Assembly (NCBI RefSeq): GCF_000427885.1
Contig: NZ_ATYW01000004.1
Coordinates: 153,939-217,938, forward strand
Direction: 5' to 3'
Origin: Glycomyces tenuis DSM 44171
Lineage (GTDB): Bacteria > Actinomycetota > Actinomycetes > Mycobacteriales > Micromonosporaceae
DNA: 64,000 bases
Positions 36,788 to 44,920 of the stretch are shown one piece after another; position 1 is the stretch's first letter; every line of letters starts with the position of its first letter. The notes beneath the pieces are model-generated. The model had not been told where the DNA came from. It worked only from the letters and a program-made list of their open reading frames with translations, and did not search any database. Position numbers and translations under genes: made by a program.

Positions 36788-37546
36788 GTGACACGAACGC
36801 CCACTGCGCGAGTCGACGGCCGGACCCCCGTCCTGCTGACCGACGCCGGCGGTGTCCTGCTGCTCAACAACCATGCACTGCTGCTTCCGCTGGTCTCCAG
36901 GTACGGCGGCGTCACCACGCCCGAGGCGTACCAGCGCGCCAGCTTCGCCTGCCACAGTGCCGCCAATCCCGCTGACGGCGGTGCGGGCGACTACTACGGC
37001 CTGTTCGGCGCGTTCGCCGGCATCCCCGAGGAGCGCCGCGAGGCGTTCACCGAGGAGTTCCGCGCGCTGTCCCATACGCGCAACATGTGCCACCTGGCCA
37101 ATCCTCACGCGGTGGCGATGCTGCGCCGGGTGGCCGCGAAGGGGATACCCGTCGTGGTGGTCTCGCAGGCCGACGGGACCGCCGCGCAGTTGCTGCGGGA
37201 GGCCGAGGTGTGCCAGGTGGGAGACGGCCCCGGCGTGCCCGTCGAAGCAGTGGTGGACAGCGCGGTGGTCGGAATCGACAAACCCGACCCCGCGCTCTTC
37301 CGCCATGCCCTCGACATCGTCGGAGCGGCGCCTTCCCAAGCGGTCCATCTGGGGGACACGGTTCCCGCGGACGTCCGCGGAGCGCAGGCGGCGGGAATCC
37401 GCGCCCTCCACTACGACCCGTTCGGCGACTGCGGCGACGCGGCGGGGGACCACCCGCACGTCCAGCGGATCGCGGAGACGGAGACCGTCCTCGACGCGAT
37501 GGCCGCGGAACTGGGACAGGGCGGTGGGCCTTCGCCGGCGAGGTGA
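36788..37546 (+). CDS. HAD-superfamily hydrolase
   Basis: 252 residues. Motif I LLTDAGGVLLLNN has the single-Asp DxGGV form, motif II is VVVVSQADG, motif III VGIDKPDPALFRHAL and motif IV HLGDTVPADVRGAQAAG. Probably a phosphatase of a sugar phosphate. It is 64 bp after the binding protein and before the operon hairpin, so likely co-transcribed with the importer. The substrate cannot be deduced. Confidence 0.82.
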   Translation: MTRTPTARVDGRTPVLLTDAGGVLLLNNHALLLPLVSRYGGVTTPEAYQRASFACHSAANPADGGAGDYYGLFGAFAGIPEERREAFTEEFRALSHTRNMCHLANPHAVAMLRRVAAKGIPVVVVSQADGTAAQLLREAEVCQVGDGPGVPVEAVVDSAVVGIDKPDPALFRHALDIVGAAPSQAVHLGDTVPADVRGAQAAGIRALHYDPFGDCGDAAGDHPHVQRIAETETVLDAMAAELGQGGGPSPAR

Positions 37547-37556
37547 ACGGTGCGTT

Positions 37557-37597
37557 CGGTCTTCCGGACGGCGATCGCGACGCCGCCCGGAAGACCG
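37557..37597 (+). terminator. Hairpin after the importer-HAD operon
   Basis: CGGTCTTCCGG pairs with CCGGAAGACCG, with a further inner GGCG/CGCC pairing. Eleven bases after the HAD stop. The rest of the 212-bp gap before the ROK gene shows nothing further. Confidence 0.65.
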
Positions 37598-37758
37598 CCC
37601 GGATTCGGTCCCCGGCCCACTGACCCGGCCCGGACGAGCACCGCCGCCCGCCCGAAGACCGGCCCCGCCCGCCGCGGCGGCGTGGCACCGGGCCCGCGGG
37701 CGGCGGTACGCTGCTGACACTCCACGGCGTCCCCGCCGGGGTGGAAAGGCGGCGACTG

Positions 37759-39003
37759 ATGCGTCTCGGGGCGAACCTCCCGCGGATCGGCGACTACAAC
37801 GAACTCGTCGTCCTTCAGGCCGTGCGCCAGGACGCCGGGATCAGCAGGGCGGCGATCGCCGACCGCACCGGGCTGGCGCGGCAGACCGTCTCGGGACTGG
37901 TGCGGCGGCTGCTGGACGCCGGGCTCGTCGAGGCCGCGGGAACCGAGATCATCGGCCGCGGCAAGCCGAGGACCCGGCTGCGCATCGTGCCCGCCGCGCG
38001 CTACGCGCTCGGCGTCCACCTGGATCCGGCGGTCGCGACCGCGGTCCTGCTCGACTTCCAGGGCGAGATCGTCGACCGGCTCGCCGACGCCGAGCTCCTC
38101 GACGCCGACCCCTTCGCCTCGACCCGCCGCGTCGCCGAGGCCGCCTCGGCGCTGGTCTCCCGCAACGGCGTCTCCCCCGACCGCGTCGTGGGCCTGGGCG
38201 TCGCCACGCCCGGGCCGGTCGACCTGGCCGGGGGTGCGCTGATCACCCCGCCGTGGCTGTCCGGTTGGGACGGATTCCCGGTCCGGCGGGAGCTCGCCGC
38301 GCTGTTCGGCGGCGAGGTGAGCTTCGACAAGGACACGACCGCCGCGCTCGTCGGCGAGATGTGGCTCCGGCCCGGCTCGTACGCGGCCGGGACGGTGCTC
38401 TTCGTGTACCTGGGGACCGGCATCGGCTCGGCGCTCGGCGCGGGCGGCGAGATCGTGCGGGGCGCGGGCAACGCCGGTGAGATCGGGCATGTCGTCGTCG
38501 ACCCCGACGGGCCGATGTGCCCCTGCGGGCGGCGCGGCTGCCTCGGCGTCGCCACCGACCCGGCCGGCCTGGTCGCCGAGGCCGTCGAGACCGGGATCCT
38601 GCGCCCGCGGCCCGGCCCCGCCACGCCGCGCTCGATCGGCCTGCAGTTCGCGGAGCTGTGCGAGGCCGCCGAAGGCGGTGCGGCCGGTGCGGCCGCCCTG
38701 CTGGAGCGGGTCGCGCGCCGCATCGCCGAGGCCGTGCGGATGCTCGTCGGCGTGCTCGACGCCGGACACGTCGTCTTCGGGGGCCCCAACTGGCAACGGC
38801 TGGAACGCTACTGCCTTCCCGCGTGCGAGGCCGCGCTCGCCGAGACCCGCAAGCGGTGGCCCGAGCCCACGGTCGTGCGCGGCACCATCGCCGGCGCCGG
38901 CGTCGGCGCGGTGGGGGCGGCGGCGATGGTCCTCGACGAGCGCTTCGTCCCGCGCGCCTCCCGGCTGAGCGCGGCCTTCGAAACCGAGCGCGACAGGGCT
39001 TGA
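37759..39003 (+). CDS. ROK-family transcriptional regulator
   Basis: 414 residues from ATG 37759 (GGAAAGG nine bases upstream). N-terminal MarR-like helix-turn-helix (ISRAAIADRTGLARQTVSGL) and a C-terminal ROK domain with FVYLGTGIGSALGAGG, AGEIGHVVVDPDG and zinc site CPCGRRGCLG. The residue after the zinc motif's CL, usually Glu, is Gly. Probably a sugar-sensing regulator of the adjacent GH38 gene, 73 bp downstream. It is not of the LacI type expected for the GGTAACG operators. Confidence 0.87.
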   Translation: MRLGANLPRIGDYNELVVLQAVRQDAGISRAAIADRTGLARQTVSGLVRRLLDAGLVEAAGTEIIGRGKPRTRLRIVPAARYALGVHLDPAVATAVLLDFQGEIVDRLADAELLDADPFASTRRVAEAASALVSRNGVSPDRVVGLGVATPGPVDLAGGALITPPWLSGWDGFPVRRELAALFGGEVSFDKDTTAALVGEMWLRPGSYAAGTVLFVYLGTGIGSALGAGGEIVRGAGNAGEIGHVVVDPDGPMCPCGRRGCLGVATDPAGLVAEAVETGILRPRPGPATPRSIGLQFAELCEAAEGGAAGAAALLERVARRIAEAVRMLVGVLDAGHVVFGGPNWQRLERYCLPACEAALAETRKRWPEPTVVRGTIAGAGVGAVGAAAMVLDERFVPRASRLSAAFETERDRA

Positions 39004-39076
39004 CATTATTAACGCTGAATGATGTGCTAAATCGGTTCGGAACTTCGGGCAACCCCGTGACGAAGGGAACCATCCC

Positions 39077-42000
39077 GTGCATGACGATTCGGCGATCCTG
39101 AACAGGAAACTGGCGCGACTGCGCCGTGAATGGCTCGAGCCCGCCCGTGAGGCCGGAACGCATCCGGTCACCGTCGAGGCATGGGACGTGCCCGACGAGC
39201 CCGTACCCGTCGCCGAGGCGCTCGGGGCCGAGTACAAGCCCTTCGCCGTCGGCTCACCGTGGTCGCGCCCCTGGGGCACGACCTGGTTCCGCGTCACCGG
39301 CACCGTCCCCGACGGCTGGGGCGAGGACGCCGCACTGCTCGTCGACCTCGGCTACCTGAGCGGCGGGCCCGGCTTCCAGGCCGAAGGCCTCGCCTTCCGG
39401 CCCGACGGTGTGAGCGTCAAGGCCGTCTCGCCGCGCAACCGGCAGGTGCCCGTCGAGGCCGGCCCCGGCGGCGAGTTCGAGCTGTACATCGAGGCGGCCG
39501 CCAACCCCGACGTGATGCGCGACAGCTGGACCGCGCCGACCCCCTTGGGCGACAAGGCGACCGCCGGAGACGAACCGATCTACCGGCTCGAACGCCTCGA
39601 ACTCGTGCGCCGCGACCGCGAGGTCGAAGAGCTGCTGCTGGACCTCGACGCCCTCACCGGCCTGCTCGGCGAACTGCCGTCCGAACTGCCGCGCTCCCAG
39701 GCGATCCTCGGCGCGATCGAGTCGATGATGCGCGCCCTCGACCTCGACGACGTGGCCGGCACCGCGCGGGACGCCCGCGCCGCGCTCGCCCCCGCGCTCG
39801 CGTCCCCCGCCGCCGCCAGCGCCCACGAGGTCTACGCCGTCGGCCACGCCCACATCGACTCGGCGTGGCTGTGGCCGGTGCGCGAGACCGTCCGCAAATG
39901 CGCCCGCACCTTCTCGAACGTCCTGCAACTCATGGACGACGACCCCGACTTCACGTTCGCGGCCTCCTCCGCGCAGCAGTACGCCTGGATCAAGGAGTGC
40001 TATCCGGAGCTGTTCGAGCGCATCCGCGCCCGTGTCGCCGAAGGCCGCTGGATCCCGGTGGGCGGCATGTGGGTCGAGTCCGACACGAACATGGTCGGAC
40101 CCGAGGCGATGGTCCGCCAGTTCACCGAGGGCAAGCGGTTCTTCGCCGAGGAGTTCGGCGTCGAGCCGCGCGAGGTGTGGCTGCCCGACTCCTTCGGCTA
40201 CTCGGCGGCCCTGCCGCAGATCGCCCGCAAGGCGGGCGCGGACTGGTTCCTCACCCAGAAGATCTCCTGGAACGACACCAACAAGTTCCCGCACCACACC
40301 TTCCGCTGGGAGGGCATCGACGGCACCGACGTCTTCACGCACTTCCCGCCGGTCGACACCTACAACTCGGACCTGTCCGCGAAGGACCTGGCGCGGGCCG
40401 AACGCCAGTCCCGCGACCAGCGGCACTCGAACCGCTCGATCGTGCCCTTCGGCTACGGCGACGGCGGCGGCGGACCCACGCGCGAGATGATCGGGGCGGC
40501 CCGGCGCACCGCCGACCTCGAAGGCTCCCCGAAGGTCCGCATGGCCGCTCCCGCGGCGTTCTTCACCGACGCCCAGCGCGAGCACCCCGACGCGCCCCGC
40601 TGGCTCGGCGAGCTCTACCTCGAATACCACCGCGGCACCTACACCTCCCAGCACCGCACCAAACTCGGGAACCGCCGCTCGGAGCACCTGCTGCGGGCCG
40701 CCGAGCTGTGGGCGGCCACCGCGGCCGTCGCCGGAGTCGCCGACTACCCGGCCGAACGGCTGCGCCGCCTGTGGCGGACGGTGCTGCTCCAGCAGTTCCA
40801 CGACATCCTCCCCGGCTCCTCGATCGCGTGGGTCCACCGCGAGGCCGAACGCAACTACGAGGCGGTCCGGGCCGAACTCGAGGCGCTCATCGCCGAGTCC
40901 CTGCGCGCCCTCGCTGGCGACGGCGATCTGCCGCTGGTGGCGAACGCCGCCCCGGCCGCGGTCGACGGCGTTCCGGCCGGCGCGGTCGCCGCGCGGGACG
41001 AGACGGCCGTCGAACCGGTCTCGCTGACCGCCGCCGAGGGCGGTCACGTCCTCGACAACGGCCTGCTGCGCGTCGCGATCGACGCCGACGGCCTCGTGCG
41101 CTCGCTCCTCGACGCCGAGACCGGACGCGAGGTCGTCCCCGCCGGGGAACGCCTCGGGCTCCTGCGCGTCCACCGCGACGTGCCCGCCCACTGGGAGGCG
41201 TGGGACATCGAACGGGACTACCGCGACAGCGCCGAGGAGCTGACCGGCGCCGACGGCGTCGAAGCCGAGACGGCTCCGGACGGCTCGGCGCTCGTGCGCG
41301 TCCGCCGTACCCACGGCGCCAGCACCTTCGTCCAGACCTTCGCGCTCGCCCCGGGCCGCAGGCAGCTCGAACTGGGCACCGAGGTCGACTGGCACGAGCG
41401 CCGCAGGCTCCTCAAGCTCGCGCTCCCATTCGCGGTGCACACCGACCGCGCGGCCTCGGAGATCCAGTTCGGACACCTGTACCGGCCGATCCACGCCAAC
41501 ACCTCCTGGGACGAGGCCAGGTTCGAGACGATCGCGCAGCGCTGGCTGCACGTGGCCGAGGACGGCCTCGGCGTGGGCGTCGCGAACGACCAGACCTACG
41601 GGCACGACGTGACCCGCCGCCACAACGACGACGGCGTCTACGTCGTGGTGGGGGAGTCGCTGCTGCGAGCCCCGATGTCCCCGGACCCCGACGCCGATCA
41701 GGGCCGCCACTCGCTGCGCACGACGGTCGTCGTCGGCGGCGTCGACGCCGCGATCCGGGAGGGCTACCGGCTCAACGTCCCGACCGTCGCCCTCCAAGGC
41801 GCGCGGGCGGTCGAGCCGCTGGTCGGCGAGGCCTCACCGGGCGCGATAGTCGAGGCCGTGAAGCTCGCCGACGACGGCGGCGGCGACGTGATCGTGCGCG
41901 TCTACGAGGCCTGGGGCGGCAGGCGCACCGCGACCGTCCCGCTCGGCGTGGACGCCGCCTCCGCGGTCGACGCCGACCTCCTCGAACGGCCGCTCGACCG

Positions 42001-42106
42001 CAACGGCACCGCATTGGCCGGTGAGCGCGAACTCCGGCTCGAACTGTCGCCGTTCGAGATCCGGACCGTCCGGATCACGCCGCGGCGGAGAGTGTCAGAC
42101 AGTTGA
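39077..42106 (+). CDS. GH38 family alpha-mannosidase, second type
   Basis: 1009 residues, GTG start. N-terminal jelly-roll-like region, helical linker, then the GH38 catalytic core with VGHAHIDSAWLWPVRE (His257, His259, Asp261) and nucleophile in WLPDSFGYSAALPQ (Asp371); the beta domains follow. Differs clearly from the GH38 at 29393 (HxHIDxAWLW versus HxHLDxGYT class). A TTGACA at 39000-39005 may be its -35. The last codons (RRRVSDS) abut a broken ISL3 element and may come from it. Confidence 0.92.
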   Translation: MHDDSAILNRKLARLRREWLEPAREAGTHPVTVEAWDVPDEPVPVAEALGAEYKPFAVGSPWSRPWGTTWFRVTGTVPDGWGEDAALLVDLGYLSGGPGFQAEGLAFRPDGVSVKAVSPRNRQVPVEAGPGGEFELYIEAAANPDVMRDSWTAPTPLGDKATAGDEPIYRLERLELVRRDREVEELLLDLDALTGLLGELPSELPRSQAILGAIESMMRALDLDDVAGTARDARAALAPALASPAAASAHEVYAVGHAHIDSAWLWPVRETVRKCARTFSNVLQLMDDDPDFTFAASSAQQYAWIKECYPELFERIRARVAEGRWIPVGGMWVESDTNMVGPEAMVRQFTEGKRFFAEEFGVEPREVWLPDSFGYSAALPQIARKAGADWFLTQKISWNDTNKFPHHTFRWEGIDGTDVFTHFPPVDTYNSDLSAKDLARAERQSRDQRHSNRSIVPFGYGDGGGGPTREMIGAARRTADLEGSPKVRMAAPAAFFTDAQREHPDAPRWLGELYLEYHRGTYTSQHRTKLGNRRSEHLLRAAELWAATAAVAGVADYPAERLRRLWRTVLLQQFHDILPGSSIAWVHREAERNYEAVRAELEALIAESLRALAGDGDLPLVANAAPAAVDGVPAGAVAARDETAVEPVSLTAAEGGHVLDNGLLRVAIDADGLVRSLLDAETGREVVPAGERLGLLRVHRDVPAHWEAWDIERDYRDSAEELTGADGVEAETAPDGSALVRVRRTHGASTFVQTFALAPGRRQLELGTEVDWHERRRLLKLALPFAVHTDRAASEIQFGHLYRPIHANTSWDEARFETIAQRWLHVAEDGLGVGVANDQTYGHDVTRRHNDDGVYVVVGESLLRAPMSPDPDADQGRHSLRTTVVVGGVDAAIREGYRLNVPTVALQGARAVEPLVGEASPGAIVEAVKLADDGGGDVIVRVYEAWGGRRTATVPLGVDAASAVDADLLERPLDRNGTALAGERELRLELSPFEIRTVRITPRRRVSDS

Positions 42107-42109
42107 CTC

Positions 42110-42425
42110 TGTGGCATGTTCGGTGGTGGTCGTCGGTGATGATATCCGAGCAGGATCTGGTGTCGGAGCGGTCGAAAGCCGGCTCTGCCGTACATCTGAC
42201 GCATGAGCTGCTTGGTCTTGGTGTTGACGCCCTCGGCGCGGCCGTTGTGGAACGGAAGTGTCAGGGCGGCGATGATGGCGGCCTTGTCCTGGTCGAGGCC
42301 GCGGGTGAAGGCGTGGAGATGGGGGCAGGTCCTCGTCGTGGACGGCGGTGATTCGCTCTTGACACCGGTCGATGCCGGACTCCTTGGAGCGCAGTAGCGT
42401 CGCGAAGTCGCGGCTGTGGCCGTCC
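42110..42425 (-). mobile_element. Broken ISL3-family transposase remnant
   Basis: C-terminal part only: SRDFATLLRSKESGIDRCQE and ITAVHDEDLP in one frame, then after an extra base in a G run (42320-42325) HLHAFTRGLDQDKAAIIAAL, LTLPFHNGRAEGVNTKTKQL and GRAGFRPLRHQILLGYHH. This is the conserved end of ISL3 transposases. The front two thirds are missing, and a second shift near the end is likely. No intact terminal repeats seen. 42426-42681 contains no gene. Confidence 0.7.
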
Positions 42426-42681
42426 GCTGCCCCGAAGGGGGCGGCCGTTCCTGGAACCGGGCCTGATTCGGAGCGGCAGCCGAGACGACCCTCCTGGCTC
42501 GCGGATGACGTCTGCTCTTGTCCACCCACCTGAGGTGCCCGGGTTCTATTCGAAAGCGAGCAATGCTCTGTATGCGCGTTTCGGCGTGTCGGGCGACTGC
42601 GGCACGTATCGTCCGGTGGGAACCTTGCCCGAACGAGACCACGCATTCCCCACGGCGACGTCGGAGTCGCGAAGGAGCATC

Positions 42682-43389
42682 ATGGAGCGCAAACCGGTCT
42701 GCCGGCCCGCCGGTCCGGGATCCACCTTCCTTCGAAGGCACCGTCTCGCCGTCGTCGCGATCACGGTGCTGGCGGCGGTCGGCCTCGCCGCCGTCGCCGC
42801 AGCGGTGCCGACGGACGGCGCGCCTGCCCGGTCCGATCCGGCGCCGGGCTCGGTCGAGCAGGCCATCACGGACCCGAACCCCGACCACATTCGGGTCGCG
42901 TTGGCCAACCCCGGTATGACGGTCGAGATCCTCGGCGAGCCCGAACCGCTCGATACCGGGGCGTTGACGGGCGAGGTGAACCTCGCGAGGCCGGAGGGGG
43001 ACCAGGCCATGACGACCTCTGCCCTCGTCCTCGCCTCGTCCGGTGCAGTGGGGGACCTCGGCCAGGTCTTCGGCGCGGTCCGGCCGGGGCCCCTCGCGGA
43101 CTTCCGCTACGACACGTCGACGCAGTCGATCATCTTCAACCCCGGCGTCGAGATCGAGGCCGAATCGGTCCCCGGCATCGACAAGCCCGGCGGTCCGGTC
43201 TTCCTGTACACCGGCCCGATGCGGATGCTGCCGACCGAACCGGTCGCGAACCCGCAGTTCCCGCCGTACGGCCAGACCTTCTACGCGCCGGGCCCGGTCG
43301 TGCTGTGGGAAGGCGAGTCCGGTGTGACCGGAGCGGAACCCGTCGGCCTCCTGACCGGCTTCAGGCTGACCGTCACCCACCCCGGCTGA
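42682..43389 (+). CDS. Membrane-anchored exported protein of unknown function
   Basis: 235 residues from ATG 42682 (AAGGAG five bases upstream; the frame is open further up but unsupported). One N-terminal membrane segment (about 20-43) and an extracytoplasmic beta-rich region (ALANPGMTVEILGEPEPLDT, FFNPGVEIEAE-like stretches). I do not recognise the domain. It precedes a secreted beta-propeller protein by 66 bp and may be in the same operon. Confidence 0.6.
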   Translation: MERKPVCRPAGPGSTFLRRHRLAVVAITVLAAVGLAAVAAAVPTDGAPARSDPAPGSVEQAITDPNPDHIRVALANPGMTVEILGEPEPLDTGALTGEVNLARPEGDQAMTTSALVLASSGAVGDLGQVFGAVRPGPLADFRYDTSTQSIIFNPGVEIEAESVPGIDKPGGPVFLYTGPMRMLPTEPVANPQFPPYGQTFYAPGPVVLWEGESGVTGAEPVGLLTGFRLTVTHPG

Positions 43390-43455
43390 TCGGCATCCGC
43401 GGCGCCCGGCCGTCTCCGGCTGACGCCCGTACTCGAAGCAGAGAGGAACAGGAAC

Positions 43456-44868
43456 ATGCGAGTCACTTCCCGTCGGCCGCTCGCGGTGGCCGCCTGCGGG
43501 GTCCTTGCGGCGCTCGTCGTCGGGCTTCCCTCCCACGCGCAGCGGCCCTCCGGTGCCGAACCGTCGCTCGCATTCGACTCGGCCCTCTGCGGTGCGGGGG
43601 GCGACCTGGAGGTGGGGTTCCTCCTCACCGACGCGGTGGACGCGCCCGGCACCTATGCCGTCACCGACGTCACCCTCCGGACCGGGCCCGAATCAAGCCC
43701 CTGGCGGGACGCCGAACTCGGCGGCACCCTGCAACCGGGCGCCGAGCTGCCCGGGGCCGAAGCCGGTCCGCTGTCGGGGCGGGTGCTGGTCCCCGGCGAC
43801 GCCGGTCGCGTCGAACTGAAGGCGGAGCTCGAACGAACGCCCGCGGACGGGCGCACCGAACGGATCGAGTTGCACGCCGAGGCCGACCTGGACGCCTGCA
43901 CGCCGATCGTCCCCGAGCAGCTCGAGGTGCCCGACCGGGTCTGGGGGCCCTACGGCGGGAAGCGGACGATCCCGACCCACGTCTCCCCCGAAGGAGGCCA
44001 GACCACCCACCCGAGCGTCGTGCGGGTGCCCGGCGGCTGGAACGGCTACGAATACTGGATGGCGCACACGCCCTACCCCTCCGGCAACTCCGCCCACGAG
44101 GACCCGAACATCGTCGCCTCCAACGACGGCGTCACCTGGGTCGTGCCGGCGGGACTGGACAACCCCATCGACGACCAGCCCGGACTGCCGGGGCCCTACA
44201 ACTCCGACACCGATCTGCAGATGGGGCCGGACAACACGATGTACGTGTTCTGGCGGGTCGTGATCCCCGACGCGTCCCAGGAGCGCATCAAGTACTCCTC
44301 CTCCACCGACGGCGTCAACTGGACCGCGCCCGCCGAGGCCCTGCGAAGCTCCATGAGCGCGCGGCGGCCGCTGTCGCCGTCGCTGCTGTACGAGAACGGG
44401 CACTGGGTCATGTGGGCGATCGACATCCTCCCCTCGCCGAACCGCATGGTCTATTTCGTGGGCGGCGCCACGCCGGCCAAGGCCGACTGGGGCGCCCCGT
44501 CCACCGTGGCCCTGGGGGCGATGCAGTCCGGCAAGGAACCCTGGCACCTGTCGGTCGCCAGGGACGGCGACGCCTACATCGGACTGCTGAACGACACCGC
44601 GCAGGGCTCCACCGGGCGCGACGGCGACCTGGTCTTCGTCACGGGGACGAGCCCGACCGCTTTCGCGAACTCGCACTTCGGGGCGATTCCGCGACTCAAG
44701 CCGGGCATGCACGACCACCTGTACAGGGCGACCATGTTCGCCGACACCGAATACGGCGTGCCCGGGTACCGGGTCTGGTATTCGGCGAGGCTGGCGCTCA
44801 ACCCGAACGTGTGGAACATCCAGCAGACGTTCCTCCACGGCGCCGCGGTCCACGGGAGCCCTCCGTAG
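43456..44868 (+). CDS. Secreted beta-propeller protein, glycosidase-like
   Basis: 470 residues. Signal peptide to about SHAQR (residue 30), a beta-sandwich-like region (35-150), then a propeller-like domain with HPSVVRVPGGWNGYEYWMAH, YPSGNSAHEDPNIVASNDGV, TDLQMGPDNTMYVFWRV and EPWHLSVARDGDAYIGLLND, a pattern of sialidase/GH43-like five- or six-blade propellers. Acidic residues suited to catalysis exist, but I cannot assign a GH family. Upstream of three glycosyltransferases, so perhaps involved with the same glycan. Confidence 0.68.
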   Translation: MRVTSRRPLAVAACGVLAALVVGLPSHAQRPSGAEPSLAFDSALCGAGGDLEVGFLLTDAVDAPGTYAVTDVTLRTGPESSPWRDAELGGTLQPGAELPGAEAGPLSGRVLVPGDAGRVELKAELERTPADGRTERIELHAEADLDACTPIVPEQLEVPDRVWGPYGGKRTIPTHVSPEGGQTTHPSVVRVPGGWNGYEYWMAHTPYPSGNSAHEDPNIVASNDGVTWVVPAGLDNPIDDQPGLPGPYNSDTDLQMGPDNTMYVFWRVVIPDASQERIKYSSSTDGVNWTAPAEALRSSMSARRPLSPSLLYENGHWVMWAIDILPSPNRMVYFVGGATPAKADWGAPSTVALGAMQSGKEPWHLSVARDGDAYIGLLNDTAQGSTGRDGDLVFVTGTSPTAFANSHFGAIPRLKPGMHDHLYRATMFADTEYGVPGYRVWYSARLALNPNVWNIQQTFLHGAAVHGSPP

Positions 44869-44920
44869 TCGAGCTGACTCGGGCGACATGTCGCCGGATC
44901 TTCCAGACGTAGAGGATTAT

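Noticed and set aside
41902..43536. 544-codon minus-strand frame across the ISL3 region
   Set aside because: Only about 80 codons match a transposase; the ends are antisense to the GH38 gene and to the exported-protein gene.
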